The translations under genes were made by a program, and so were the position numbers. A stretch of 64,000 nucleotides of DNA from Chrysomallon squamiferum (lineage: Eukaryota > Mollusca > Gastropoda > Neomphalida > Peltospiridae). This document shows, one piece after another, positions 44,846-61,300 of the stretch. The notes under the pieces were generated by a model, which was given only the letters and a program-made list of their open reading frames with translations, was not told the DNA's origin and searched no databases. The DNA is taken from NCBI GenBank assembly GCA_012295275.1, contig CM022665.1, forward strand, positions 12,827,976 to 12,891,975, in the 5' to 3' direction. Numbering within the stretch: the stretch's first letter is position 1; each line of letters begins with the position of its first letter.

Positions 44846-47800
44846 TTTTTTAAATAAAGATTTTGAGATTAATAATAATATTAATAACAACAAAAACATT
44901 GAAGAATATAAATAAATTCTGAAGACAAAACAAATCTCTATTTTTACATTGCATAAGCATTCAAATATGCTCTATTTTTATTTTTCACCAGATTAATTTC
45001 TTCTTGTTTTTTGAAAATGTTAAATTCTTTTCCTCTTTCTTTTCCAAAATCCTGGTTCTGCACCTGCTATGGCAACCTACTTCTAACAACAAATTTTGTC
45101 ATTGAAGTGTTTGCTTTTGACAGGTACAACAGCAAACTTATCAGCCTTCATTATTTGCAGTAAAGAATGAATTCAAAGATATTGCTTGAGCCTGTAAGAT
45201 CCCAGCCCCCCTCCAAAACATTAGTACATTGTCAGTTAGTGGCTTAGTATTGGTAAACATGTGAAATCAAAGAAGAGGAAAAGAAATGCCTATTATATAG
45301 TCATTTTAATCTGGATTGTTTTTTTTCTTTCTTTTTGGATATACCAGCTACAGTCCTAGATATAAATCATAAAATTCTGACAAGCTAATGGAATTTTATC
45401 ATTGACTTTATGACTCTTCTTGAAGTCATTAAAAACGAACATTAATTTATTTTCTCTATCTTGAAACTTCAATAAAATACTTGATGGAAAACCAGATTTG
45501 TACCAGTCATATTAAGTAATGGTTTGCAGAAACTAAAAGGACTTGATCAATATGCAGTTCTAAACAGCTTAAGAAAAATGTACAACAACAACAACAACAA
45601 CACAAATAAATAAGAAAAATAAGATAAAAAATAAAAAATAAGATTAAAAAACCCAACAAAAAAAAGATGAATAACCTTTAATAATAACAACAACAATAAA
45701 AATAATACTAATACCAATACTGCTACTACTAATAAAAAAACAAATCTATCATACTTACAAACATACACATGTAAATTTTAACTGCAGAAACAATTATTAA
45801 ATTCTTTTCTTTTTTATTTTATTTTATTTTTTTTATGTGAAATTAACAAAAACAGTGTTATGCTCTTGGAACAAAATATTAAATTATGTAAATTTAAAAA
45901 AAGCAAAAACGCAAAAAAAAAAAAATGCATATTCAGATATTTAAGAAAGAAAGAAAATGAAAATGAAAAATAATTATTTGTTAAATCACAAAATACATTC
46001 TAGATTTTTTGATTTTTATTAAACCGTTATGTTTCTAAAAATATTACAAGATATTTTCTTTTATTCTGAGTAATAAATGTATAGAAACTTAAAATACATT
46101 CACTTTTCAAATAATACAAAACATATCTATTAAATTTAAAAATATGTAAGGTTAAAATATTAATATATTATTTTAAAAATCTGTTATTCAGAAATTCTAT
46201 AGGCTAAATAATATATATATTTTTCTTTTATAATAGTCAAATAATATTAATATTTTATTATAATCTTTAGCAACTCACAATTTATGTCAACTCTGAATAA
46301 CATTGTTTGTGGGTTTACTTCTTTTAGCATTTAGATCTTGAGATTAAAATACTGCTTTATGCACAGAGCTAATATTTGTTCAAAATGTTCTTCATCTACA
46401 GTCTTCAAATTCTATATACTAAATTGCCTGTCTGTTTATCTATCTTATGTTACATTTGGGAATTAAAATTATTTTTCATGCAGAGCCAATACAATTTTAT
46501 CAATAATTATTTAATACTTTCCAACAACCAAATAATAAAATAGTTTTATGCATAAACAAACACTGTATCAAAAATATATTTCTGATCTTCTCAAGATATA
46601 AAAGAAAAAAATAATAAAAAAAAGAAAAATGATTTTTACAAGATCTGGTTTCTTTCGACTTCTATGTCCAAAAATAACTTTATAGTTTATCAGCAAATCA
46701 ATTTTCTTTGATAGCTCAATTCCAGCGTTAATGATCAGTTGGTGCATACAAACACTGCAAAGTTTGGATCAAATGTTTTCCCGATAAAACAAGTTAAACC
46801 AATTTTCATTCGCTTTCTTTTAAATCTAAATTCAATTTGAATTTGTATGCAATAAAAAAAAAATAATAATAATAAAAAAATAAAAAGTAAAAAAGATTCT
46901 ATGAAAGTTTTTTTTTTTTTTTTTTTTACTGGACCCATCTAAAACACAATTATTAATAGTAAATGAAATAAAAAGATCATTGTTACACTAAACTGTTAGA
47001 CGATGCAGTGTAATAAACCTACATCTTCTTAATCCAATAACAAGATGAGATCTCAGGTTTTATTTTTGGGATATTCATTTCAACTTAACAATTGTAATCA
47101 ATATGAAACACAGAAGAAAGCATTCTAATTAACTGATGTTATTTCACATCAAAAAAATCGCTTATAACATCAGGATAAATTATGCAAACATATTTGATGT
47201 TGAGGTTATTAAGTAATTTTGACATGTGCGGTCATTATATTAATTTCTTGAGTATTTTTTGAAACTGCTAGATCAATCATGACTTTGGTTCCTTCTGAAT
47301 CTGGTTCATTATAGTGAGTTGTAACATAAATACGGCTGTACTATGTTTTTATCAGTCCATTTCAGTGTCTAGTTATCATCTATTTAGATGGCAGTACTCA
47401 CATCCATAGTGAGAACTTAAATATTATAACATATTTTATACAGCCACATAATAGTTATAGATAGCAACTTTAGTAATTCCCTTGATATACAACCTCTTTT
47501 GAAACATGTCTAGATCTGCTCTATTTTAGATTGTTGTACATTAAGTTTATATCGATTTCCTGTTATCAGTGTAAACAAAAGATTCACAGAGCACGAACAA
47601 ATGTGCATTTTATAATATATAAATATATTAATATTTTTGGCCATGCATTTGTTTACAGAAATTAATATAATACTATGTTTCTCTATGTAAATAATTATTT
47701 ATTTATACATTTTTATATTAATTAGTTTTTTCATAATATTTATAAATTTCTCTGTCATTAGAAAATCAAGGAAAACATAATAAACTAAACATTTTGGGAC

Positions 47801-50800
47801 TTAAAAATATACATATATAATATTTTTTTGGTAAAAACTGACATAAATTGGGGAAAAAAAATAAAAAATTGGGAGATGTAATTTTTATGAATTAAAATTA
47901 AAATGTGCATGTCAAATATTTAGATTTAAACTCCATTGATCAGTTTCGTGGTACATATATATTTATAGTGACATCATGAATTCAGCACCATATTACAATA
48001 TCTTGATTTAATTTTCTTAAAGTTGAAAACTTTAAAACTTTAATCTTAGGTTTTTCCACTGGCATGCCTTTAGCCGTTTGTAACATTCATTAATTAGCTG
48101 GCTTTGATTTGAAGCCAATTTATCTACAAGATGCCCATCCTGAAATTAAGATTCATTAAAAATGTATCAAATTATTGAACTAACTGCCAAGTAACTGTGG
48201 ATACATGATCAATGAGAAGAAAAAAAAGAGAAAAAAAAAGAAGAAAAAACAAACAAAAAACAAACAAAAGAATTAATCAGTAACATAAAAACAATAATAA
48301 AAAAGTAAATAAATAAAAATAAAATAAAAATATAAATCAATCAATCAAAAAAAAAATAATAATAATAATAATAATAAATAAATAAATAAGAAAATTAAAA
48401 GAAAAAAGAAAAAAGAAAAAATATATAAATTATAAAAAATAATGAAATAAAGAAATAAAATGTATTTCCTATGTACACTCAACAATGGATTCCAGTTTGC
48501 TTTCTGCAATGCAAAAACAAATACAAGAGCCAGGAAATCACAGGAACAGACATGGCTGTGAAAATAATTTTATCTCTTAGGACAACATAAAGGAAAAACA
48601 CAAAATGGATGACATTTAAGTGACATTGTGGTGTCACTATGTTGTCTATATAATCTGAATCCCTGCTATGAAAACAAACCAGGAGACTTTTCTCGTTATC
48701 ATGGCATCTTGATAAATTATCACTGTGTGCAAAGTTAACACAATGGAACCGATAATGATTAAGAGGAATATCCTGTTTTTTTTTGTGTTTTTTTTATAAA
48801 CAGTAATAATAATATTAATAATATTATTATTAATAATAATAATAATAAAAAATAAAGAGAGAGCGAGAGCAAAAAATAAAAAATTAATAATAATAAAAAA
48901 ATATAATAAAAATACAAATAAAAATAAAAATAAAAATAAAAATTTAAAATAAAGGACAGAAGTAATTTATTTGTATGAAGTCATGCATTAACCAGCATCA
49001 TACTTAATCTGATCTAACATCTTACATATAATACAAAACTCGATGGTCTAGGAATAAAATTGATAAATGGATCGAACTGTGTAGTAACAAACTACTGATA
49101 ACTGCTGCATAGGAATACAACAAAAAATGAAAATGTATGGAAAGAGAGAAGTTGAACATAACTGACAATGGATAGATGATTGATTTAGACGAGACATGGA
49201 CAAGTTGATGGATGGGCTGATGAATGATTTGGTGAGTGGATGGATAGATGAATAATGGGTTTAAAACAGTCCGATGAACAGAATGATGAATAATCATGGG
49301 CATAAAGATAATTTGATGAAAAGAAAGATGATTAAATTTTTGATAAATAAATGACAAAAAATGGGTTTTACGGTAGTTTGATGAATGGGTTGATAGGTAA
49401 TTTATTGGTAATGTGTTGACTAATGAATTGATAAATGTATAATGAACAGTTCAATGGATCAATACATTGATGGATGTACGGGTGGGTAATACCTTGTTGG
49501 ATGGATTAAAACAACAGATATATTTCAGATGGAAGTCACCAGTGTTCAGACATACAACATTTATCTACATAAAACACAAGACACACAGTTTATTTATTTT
49601 ATATATTCTTGTTACCCAGCAACAGGAAAAGTCATTAATTTGATAGGACTTCCATGGTAATTAATGAAATGTGAGGAAACCATGTGACATGTTTTACGTA
49701 GACTGTATTGATCTGCAGCACTGGTATCATGATTCAAATTTTAAAAGCTCTCAACACTTTATGTGCTCCTAACTAATGATTCTTCAGTTTGACATTCAGA
49801 AAACGTAAGCCAGGATATAAATTTTCTTCCTACATTAACTCATTTCCTTCTTGAAGCATGCTACAATCTGCTATCTTTCAAGTAGTGCCATGAAGTATTT
49901 TTATTATTATTATTATTATTATTATTTTTATGCAGAGCAAAAAAAAAAACATGCCAAAAAAACCAATGTAGTTTTCTGCATATGAAATGTCTAGGTATTT
50001 AAGGTCACAATTATCCATAGAAAAAGAAAAGGAGTGAGAATGAGAATGAGAAAGAAGAGAGAATGCGTATGTGAGTAAAATATAAACACACAAGAGGACA
50101 GACCAGAAAAAAATAATTAGAAAAAAAAAAAAAAAAAGACAAAAGAGAGATGAAGTGAGGATGAAAAAATCCATTAAATATTACTCAGTAGCCACAAAAC
50201 AACATTATTATCTTATTGCGCAAGAAGTTTTGAGGGATCCATATGGTATCCTTTGTTGGGGAGATAATATTGTGTAACAGTTCCTGTGTTTTCTGTCCTG
50301 TGTTGAACTTTGCTATCTAGAAAGCTATCAGAAGTGACTTATAAGAAGATTTGTGTCTGATCAGAACACACTTATATCGTCACAGGATATCACCCAAGTT
50401 TTTCTAATCAGTGGCCTCTTACCAAAATAATCAACATAATAATCTACTTGACTCCTGGCAAGCTAGCAAACAAAACGTCTTTCAGATTGTTTTTTATTTA
50501 TTATTAGTCTTTGGATGTTTTTTTGTTAATGGCAGGATGTAGTACTGAGGAATTTTAAATGAAGAATATTTACGAAAAGAAAAGAAAAGAAAATATTTCT
50601 TACTAAAACAATGTACATCAAATGTTTCTGTACACCGATATACATACTGTATATATATCAAAAGGACACACACATATTATATATATCTACATATGTCTGT
50701 ATATATTTATATATAACTGTAATAAATACTTATAATTAAACTAATTAGTTAATAAATCTAGCTGTTTATTTTCATTAATGAGGTACTGATGTTACCGATT

Positions 50801-52279
50801 CCTCAAGAAATAAAACAGATAATAATTTTAAATATAAAAAATACCTGGACCCATTAATAGTTTAAAACAAGTACATGGAAAGTGTAATAACGTGATAAAA
50901 TATTTTTGATATACAGCTGCTGTAACAACAACAACAATTATAACAAACAACATACCTAAGGTAACTCATGGATATTTGGTGTTACTGGTTCTAGCTAAAT
51001 GAACTAGTTCAGTAGAGACATGCTTTCAAGCTGAGGTATCGTGTTCCTAAATTGTAATACACTGACCATGCTCATGAAAACATGTATGTCATCGTTATGC
51101 ATCACTTGAGAATAAACAAAAAAAGTAAGACAAAAAAAAAGAAAAGATGAAAGAACATGTGTTCATGTATATCCAACTTGCAGGATATAAACATTTTAGT
51201 AACCTGTGAAAAATGCAAGATACTGGAAATATTTTGTAATATTCTGTGTCCAGTATTTGTTAAGAGAACTGTTTTCTATTAAGCTATGGCCCACTTTTCT
51301 TTTCGCCCACCTGTTTATCAATGACAGATAATGTGTTGATAAGATAAATATAAATACTTAATGATGTAACCACAATGTAAAACATCTTTGTATTAGTTTT
51401 ATTTAAACATCTCTTTTGTTCTCTCTCCTTGTGTTTTATGTGACATCAAGCAGGTAAATCTTTGTTTAAAAATTCTCTAAAAGAATAATCCACACTGTCA
51501 ACACCCAATGACGAATTTGATATGCACTCTACTCTAAATGAACTGAAAATATTAATATTTAAGCATATATTAATGCAGTACATTTTGAATAGATGTGTTA
51601 GTATTACCACTGAAAATAGCTATAAATAAAATATGAGGCAATATCAAATCATCTTAATATAATATTTTTTGCACATCAGTGGATTTAATTAAATTCATAC
51701 TAGTGCTTTATGTTGATTTGTAAGTTTTTTCTATTCTAATAAAGATACAAAGATATTCCATAGATCTGATTAACAAATAAAGATATACCCTTTCTCTGAA
51801 CATTTTCACATTATATATATATAAAGTCTGTACATAATAAAGCCTATTGCTGATCCATGTCTACAAACATTCTTTATACCAAATACAAATAATTTTATTG
51901 TCATGACTCCAGAAAAAAAGCAGTGACAAGACATTTTTAAATTGTTCTTGTTTGTTATTATGCTTTATTGTTATTTAATGCTGGATAGCAATCTTTATCC
52001 AATGTGTGCCCCTCCTCAAAATTAAATTCAAATAATAATAAAAAAATAAAATAAATTAAAAAAACAAAAAAATAAAATAACAACATAACCCCCCCACAAC
52101 ATAACTTAGATGCGTTCAGATTACATTTAGACAATTTCTTCATATCGTATAAGCATAATCTTGATTGATTCCAGAAAGCAGTAAACCGATTTAGGAATTA
52201 ATAGCTTCTAACTGTGAACATATCCAAGTGCTCTGTTCAGCTCAGTGAATATCTCCATCAAAACAGAAATCAGTAATAA

Positions 52280-52337
<58 letters not shown>

Positions 52338-55300
52338 TAAAAAAATAGTAATAAAAATAACAGAATAATAGAAAAAAGAATGAAAAAAAACCAACAACAA
52401 ATGAACTGGCAGCATTTGCAGAATTGATAAATGCAATAATGATCATAGTTCCAGTGTGCCAGATGAAGATTTTACAATGGACCTCATATTTTGAAATGTT
52501 TATTTTATCTTGATGCTTTCTGTTTTTGTTATTTTTTTAAATAAAAAAATGATGATACATGTGTTAAGATTGTAGGAAAAAACCCCAAACAAAAATAATT
52601 ATAAAATGGAATAATAAAAAAAAAGAAAGAAAAAAAAGAAAAAAAAGAAGCAGAACACACACACATGGATCTGACAAAAATTAATACTAATATTAAAATA
52701 ATTTAAAACAAATAAAACCCACAAAAAAAAACCCTACAAAAACGACAAAAAAAAAAATAAAAGAAATAAAAATAAATAAAAATAATATTGAAAATGTTAA
52801 TTTGTCAAGAGGGAATAGTGAATGCCTTCAAGGGACACTACACAAAACCAGGTAAGAGGAATACAAAAGAAAATTAAACCAACAAAACAAACAGTAATGT
52901 TTATTATTACCTTGCCACTTTATTTATGACACAACAACAATAATGGTATTGATGACCATGATAATGATGTTAATAAAGCTATAATTTTCACTTCCATTTA
53001 ACTAGACCAAAACTTTATTAACCAAGGGTTCAAAATGACAATGACCTTCTTATACCTTGTGGATGGCTGACTTGTAATTAGGTGATAAACCAAATGAATC
53101 GTGAAAATTTCCATTACCATTTTGTATTAACTTAGAAAATGTCTCTGAGCCAAAAATCCATTAAAAAAAAAAGTGTGCACAGAAAGCTTTTAAATAATTA
53201 AAAGATAAATTTAATCTGGTAACATATTAAAATATTAACATGCATGTTAACTGATAATTGGAATAAGAGTAAACAGCATTTATTATTTTTGTTAAACATA
53301 CAATGACTTTGGAAACAGTATTTCAAAATAACATTTCTGTTGTTATCTAGTAATTGACAAAGAAATACTTTATTTTATGGAACTCTCAGCACATTTTAAA
53401 CTCTGCTGATGATATCAAACATATAGTTTTATACATAGGATTATATATGAAACAATGAAATTCTCTTGTCAGCAACTGGCATTTAAACCTTCCCATAGTA
53501 GAAAAGAACATGTTATAACCTTTGATAAACTATGTCATAAGTTGCTGGCATATGATATAGCCTGGCAAAATAATTCAGTGAAACGAGCAAGAACAAACAT
53601 GCAAACACATGCATGAACACATAGACACCACACACTGTACATTTCAGTCCATCCCTTACCTTAAAAAAAAAAATATATATATATATAAAATAATAATAAA
53701 AAAGAGATAGAAAATAAACCAAAACATTCAAAAAAAATAAAGAATAAATATCAGAATGTAGCTATAAGTAATAACAAAATAAAATAATTTCAATAATGTT
53801 TTATTGTCTGGTCGCTTCTACAACAAAATAAACATCCTTTTTCATACCTGATTTATTTGAATATTCAACCAAAGGCCTTCAGTCATGGTAGATACACAAA
53901 TAAATACATTTCAAAACCTCATAATAAAAACAACCCTGAAACCAGTCTATAAATGTAGACCATGTATTTTTAGATTCAGTTCAGTATACTTTTTAATGTG
54001 GGCCTTTTGTCACATTTGTATTGGCTGGCTTCTGTTTATTACAGTAATATATTTTTCTATCAGTCATTAGAAGTCCTGGCATAAGCGGGACATTCAGACA
54101 TTTATTTGATCTCTTATTATCGTTATTATTATTTTTATAAATAATACTACTACTAATAATAATAATGATAGAAACCTACACATATATAAATACATCAAAT
54201 ATAAAGTGGAAAAAAAAAACAAAAAAACATATGAGAGTAGCACAAGAAATGTTTTTACAGTGACATTAAGTCCAATTGGGCACACAACAGATGTCATTTA
54301 TGCAGCCAGTGCATTTTTTTTCACTGATCCTGCAGTCTGAACATTGAAGCATCAAGTATTTTTTTAATTCAGTATTCAGTCTCTGGAAAGTTTGAAGTTA
54401 GAATTATTCAAAATATAATGAAATATATATATATATATATTTGTCTTTTTCTTTCTTTATTTCCAAATAACTGATTGAAAAATATTCAGAAAATGGGAAA
54501 ACAAATATAATTCAAAACATATTTCAACAAACAATAATACATGTATGTGTTTGAAATGTAAAGTAAAGATTATTAATATTTCAACTGAAAACCAAACAAA
54601 CACCAACTAATATAATGCAATATTAATATGAATGGAATCACAACCTTTAACACCCAGTTTTCTATTCTGGTTTCACAAAACAACACCTACTTATCAACAT
54701 GTAATACCACTTATTAATATTACATGTCTGAAATCTATTTTCAGTTTTCTCCATTTCCAGTACAAGACATTATTCATTAAACAGCAAGGCTTTCTTTGCA
54801 TTCGTGTACAGAAGTTATGTACATATACTCTGACCATTAACACTGATCACTGATGTACTTCATGAATATGCATGAGTTTATAAGGTTAGGGCATGTACCT
54901 TTATACTATGAAAGATGGCTTACTACAAATACTGTTGTATTCTTGATGCATTTTGTGACTGAGAATTAACTGCTAAGTTATACAAACAAGCTCATTATGT
55001 CCTAAATAATATGCACACCTAGTTTTATGTAGTTTCAAAAGAATGATCTTATTTATTTCGGAAGCTTGGTTTTTATGTATTTGATTATTGTCTTATTTTT
55101 ATTTATAAAATATAATTAAATATTTTTAGTTATTTCTTTGTTCAAATCCTTTTAAAGTGAATCAGTTATCTTTTAAACACACATTGTTTTTATGTTGTAG
55201 CATCAAAGATTGAAGAAAACCATATGATTTTTAACAAGAATCAAATATTAAAAAATGTGTAGAGTATAGCCTCACATGTGTTATGCAGATAGTCTGCTTA

Positions 55301-56310
55301 ATCTGAGTGTTCAGAAATTATATCTGTCATGTTTTCAGTTCTGTGATTTCCTAAAGCACTGGTTTTCAACCTTTTTCATACTGTGACCACTTATGAGCAA
55401 CTCATTTTGATGATGACCCCCTTTAAATCTTTTGATTCAATAATATCTAGGGTTATCTACCAAAGACAGTACAAAAGGAATCTATATTCACTATGACAGG
55501 TCCCAACCTATGTACATGTTTTTATTTATTCCTCCTTCCAAATCAAGTTGAAAAAAGCTAAAACATACCCTCGCGACCTCCAGAAAAAAGGCTGGTGATC
55601 CCTCTGGGGATCATGACCCCTCTGCTAAAAACCTATGTCCTAAAGCATTATGTATTATATGTGGTTCTTTTTTTTTTCTCTTTTTTTTTTGCTATTGTGG
55701 TTAGAACTGGTATTACAAATTTTTCTAATCTGTCTTTCATTTTTAATCAGCTGGTATGAATTGTCAGAATCTTCCATGAAAACATTTAAAACACACTTCC
55801 TTCCCATTTACACAGTACCAATACTAACAAGAGTAATGAGACAGTAATAGTAGTACTAGACATAGTAGTACGAATTGTATAGGCACTAGTAGTACTAGAA
55901 GACAAAGAACTAGTGATATAAACTTAGTACAGTAGGTAATATTAACCTTGTAATGCAAGCAAAATGTCTGACCATTTTCATTTGGAAAGAAATTAACAAT
56001 TAAATTCAAATATATTTAATCTTATTAACCTGATACTCATATTAAAACAATGCCCATCTTCTGTTAATGAATCCCCTAATTACTCTAAAACAAATTAATT
56101 TTATAGCTATGCAGATATATGGTATGAATTTCAATAGATGAAAAAATTGGGTATATTAATCTTATTAGTTTGTTATTTATTTATTATAATGGGAAGCATT
56201 TTTGGAAACAGTTTAACACTGAGTAAGTACTGACATCTTGCAGAAAGGCATTTATTTGAAACTGTCATATTTTATTAATTTTGGTCAGATTAAAGAATAT
56301 GTACTAAAAG

Positions 56311-56349
<39 letters not shown>

Positions 56350-58295
56350 TGCAATCAACTGTACAGTTTATATTTAAATAAAAAATACAGAAATTTAGCA
56401 AAACAATTATGAATATTGCATAAGACCGGTCAAAATATTCAAATACACTGACAAATTCATTCATACCCTCCTCTTTCTCTTTAACAAATGCACACACATT
56501 TGTTCTTTCCCCTACAATGCATACACACATACACAAAAGCCATCAAGCAATACAGAATTAGCAAATCCAAGCCGAAGTCAAAATAATTATGATCGATTCT
56601 TTGGCATAACTCTTTGTAACAATCTATACCTACAAACCTTACAGCAAACAAACAAGACACACAATGCAGTAAAAACCAACAGCTCCCCCCCCCCTGCATA
56701 AATAAACCTCTAATTATGGACAAGAAGTTGTCAAATAATGAAATATGGCTGAATGGCACATGAAAATGCATTTCTGTCCAAGTGTGCATTATGGGATGCT
56801 AATTGCAGAATCTATATGAGCCAGGTGGATGCTGTGTTTATCAAGCTGCAGGTATTGATTATCATGCCCAACAAATGACAAATGAAAACTGATTTGAAAG
56901 CTAAGCTCTGTGGGTGTTCTGTGTTAATAGTGTTATTACACATCACTGTATAATGCTAGTCGATGATTCTGCCAACACAGCTTTTCTTTATATAGGGAAA
57001 AAAAAAAAAAAAAAAGTAAAAATATATAATAAAAATACATGATGAGAGACATCATTTTTTTAAATTTTTACTATTATGCCTTTTTCAATAAATTCTTATT
57101 TATGTGTCTTTCATAATCTTTTCTTCTTTAAAAAACAAAACAAAACAAATCTTTTTAATGGTTCTGCAAACACAAATTTACTGTTTAACTTTTAAAAAAA
57201 AAAAAAAAAAAAAAAAACAAGATGGGATAAAGAAATCATTATTTTATTTAATACATATGGCAGATGGCTTTTATTTTAATACTTTTTAATGGCACATAAA
57301 TTTCCTTCCACTTTTAGTGTTTTTTCTGAATAAATATTTATACTGTACAGATTAAATTCATAACACTAAAATTATTTATTGTTATAATTAATGGATTTAT
57401 TTGGTTTTTATGGTTGTAACAGTAATCTGTTACATAAAATTATATACATATTTATTAATACTTATTAAGGTTTGTAAAACAAAAGCTAATATATATTTAT
57501 GTACTTTTTAATTTTGATATTTACTGAAAGTCTCATTTTTATTTCCTAGATAATGCTATTATTTTGAATTTGTATAGTAATAATTATTTACAACAAATTA
57601 TGTTACTCTATCTAGATAATTCCATAACATTATTATTTATTTATTCTAATATATAAAACATGTATTCACCTAGACTTAGGACAATAATGCTTATGACATT
57701 TTAATTTTTATACTGTTTATGCACTGCTATTCATTCCATCTCATGTGTTATTTATGGATATTTTGTTTAAATTTCAAAACTTATTCATGGCAGATGAACC
57801 CATCTGGGATGTGGTATTAGTGGTTCCTAATCCCTGGGGACCCATGAAGACAGTGCTGGGAGCACCTGAGATCTGTAAAATTAGTTCTGGGGATCTGTTA
57901 GAGAAGCTAAAAACGTGACATTGTGAACACTCAGCAAATCACAGAATTAAACAAATATTTTTTCTAATACACCCATTTATATTTAATTGACTATAAATTG
58001 TATGTATATGTATATAATAAATATTTTTGTCTTTCAGATGCTTTATGAAATTTTGAAAAAGAAAGGTTTGTTGTCTGTTAATCAAATTGGGCTTCATAAA
58101 CAGAGAGAACTTTCAAAAAATAGGAGGCTCTGTGGGGACAATGCAGCAGTTCTGGGTAGTAAGTAAAAATGGTGGGGACCACTGGTTTAGATGATACTAG
58201 TGGGTCAATTATCATTATTTTGAAAATAACCAAATGCTCACAAGACTGAAATTGCAGTTTGCTCAAAAATTGAAAATTAGTAATTTTCTAATGTG

Positions 58296-58326
<31 letters not shown>

Positions 58327-61300
58327 AAAAGAATCCTCTTTAAAAATGTTTAAAATTAAATTTGAAAAACCTCTGTAATCAGCAATGAGAACAATTAGTT
58401 TAAAACACGAATGTATTTTTTCTAACTCATTAGTATTTTTCAAATTAGTTTTTGTGAGCTGAAGATTCTGCACCAAGAAGAACTAAGTGTTGGCTGCTGA
58501 TTAATTTTTAACAACTGCTGTTTAATGGGTTAATAGTTCAGTGACGTGAAGATTAATTCTCACTTAGGGCAATGAACCTATAAAAAAAAACTAAAAACAA
58601 AAGCAAAAAACAATTACAGAAAAAGAGAAATGAAAATTTCAAATGATTAAAATATGTCAAATTAAAAAAAAATTAAATTGACCGACTCAAAAAACTAAAT
58701 TAAATATCATCATGTCTCCAATATTTATATATCAGATAGACCTTTTGAAAGCAAACATGTTAAAATATTGGCTGATTAATGAATTTTCAGACCTAAACAA
58801 ACATAAAACTCTATGATAAGCAAAACTATTGTTTGTAAATCAATTTTTCAAACCAAATATTCCAGAACTGTGTCAGTAAGCAAAATATTCAGTCATGTGG
58901 AAAAAACGTATAGTAAATAATATATTGGCCGCATCAATTACGTGAATACATTATTATTTTTGTTTTAACCTGTTTTGACATGTAAAACTATTGAGAAATA
59001 TTTCCATGTGATGTTGTGTTCTTATTTTGAGTCTGTTGCTACAAGATATTCTTCACATAAGAAAATATTTTCTTGACAACGATACAAAACTAATTGTTAC
59101 CAAATGAACTGCCAAAAAAAAAAAAAAAAAAAAAAAGAACAAAAGAACATAACAAGTAGGGGTCAATAACCATGACCTGTTGAAACATTTATATTCAGAT
59201 TAATTTTGTTTTAAATATCATCTAAATAATTGATTGACAGGTATTTTTTATTGATAACTTTGCTGAAACTCCTTTACAACTTGATAAATGGGGTCAAGTT
59301 AATTTAATTGTGTAAAATCACATTAACTAATGATGCATTTTAAAGAAATAGATAGAGAGAAAAAAGTAAAATAATAAATTATATATTCTTATTTAACACT
59401 GAATTTGGGTTTTATTGTTTTATCTTTTCACTGATTAACTTGAGAAAAATCTAAAATTTTATTAAAATATTGCAGTGTTATGTTGTAAAACTGTTTCAGC
59501 TAACCATTCAAGATCTAACACATAAGATTTTATAAACTTTTCAGTTGAATAAAAATGTAAAATAAGAATAAGCATATTTTTCTAATGTCACTGTTATATA
59601 TAGTTGTCAACCAATTATAAAAATGTAACTTCATCGGTTTTATTTATTTAAAATATTCATTTACCAATGGTATTTATATTTAAATAATTTTTTGTCAGAG
59701 TCTCCCATTTAGTGCTGAATTCCAAACTGTTGTAAACATTATTTGATTATCTAAAATCATGTTAAATTTACCCAGTGAAAACAGTGACATTCATCACTTA
59801 ATAAAAACACTGGCTAAAATCCATTAAGCAAATAATTATCATTACACCTGTCAAAATAATGAACATTCAAATAAAAATTTATCCTGAAATTTATGCTGAT
59901 GTGCAGTACTTTTTCAGCAGGTCCCCAGCAACACCAAAAAAAACAACAAAAAAAAAAATTAAAAAGAAAAACCTTCAGAGCAAACACTGTAAATTGTTAC
60001 ATCATAATAAATTAAAAAAAAGAAAAAAAAAAGGGATCTCATGGATACTAGCTCAGTAAAAACATATTTCTTTTATTGATTTTAAAATGAATGTTCTTAT
60101 CTTGGTAATGTTCTTTCCATTAGCATATAGTATTTCGCTTGTTTCAGTATAAACAAGATTAACTCTGAGAAACTTGAGGTCATCTAGATAATTACAAGTT
60201 AAGACTGGAACACAGATTGTATCTATTACAGATCAGTCCGTATAGCCATATATAATGAAGGCATACGCTTCTTAAAGTGAACCTATGATTTTATGAACAG
60301 CCAGATGATACAATTTATTGTTTTATTATTTTTCTTTTTTTTTAAATGCCTAGCACTGCTGTTAATTCAGCATGACAATAAGAAAATAATGATTGGAGAC
60401 AGGAGGTTATCATTTTATTTTGTCAAGTCGAAAACAGACTTTGAAAATATGGTGGATTTATAGTGATTTAATTGAATCTAGAAGTATTTTTAACTGGATG
60501 CTAATATAAATACTAATACAATACTATATATCTATATGTATATAGGCAAGCACATGCACACGCACAGATCTAATTACTGTTTTCCCATCTCTCTATGCTG
60601 ACTTGTCATTTGTTGTTACAGAATTTTAATGAAATAGATTAAGGAAAACCTGTTTTATCTTCATTATAACATGCAGACAGATTGTACTTCAGGTATTACA
60701 TTAGCATGTAATTCAAATATGGAAATCCAGTTAAGTGTCTAGAGGTAACAATCACTTTATAGATTAAACTGAAATTGAAGATTGGCTCTAGAAACAGCAG
60801 TAATCTATGGATGTTACATGTTAACAAACAAGTACAATAAAACTGAGTCAAGTAGCTTGGTATTCACTTGCTACTCGGTTTACATACAACACTATATATA
60901 AAGAATATACAGACTAATAAACATTTGTGTTTTTATACACACTTACTCGAGTTAAAGTGTTAATTAAGAAAACAGGCTCACATTATTACTGTATGTCATT
61001 TTATAATAATCTATAGCATATACAGGATTCTTATGACAGTTAAATAAAGAATAAAAAATAAATTAAATTAAGAATTAAAAATAAACTAAAAAATAAATAG
61101 AAATCAAAAAAAGAAAAATTAAACTGTACTGGGTGGGGAAAAAAGTAAAGATTTCATTAACAATTAGAGTTCCTTTTGAAACAATATATTAATTACAGGC
61201 ACAAAAACAACACTTCCATATAAAATTTAAAAAAATTAAAAATATTAAATAAAAATTTAAAGATCATAATTATTGTGAAATTGTAGTTATGTCTTACCTG

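Noticed and set aside
49022-49357. 111-aa minus-strand open frame rich in His and Ile
   Set aside because: Comes from the degenerate GATG array; no recognisable domain or splice context.
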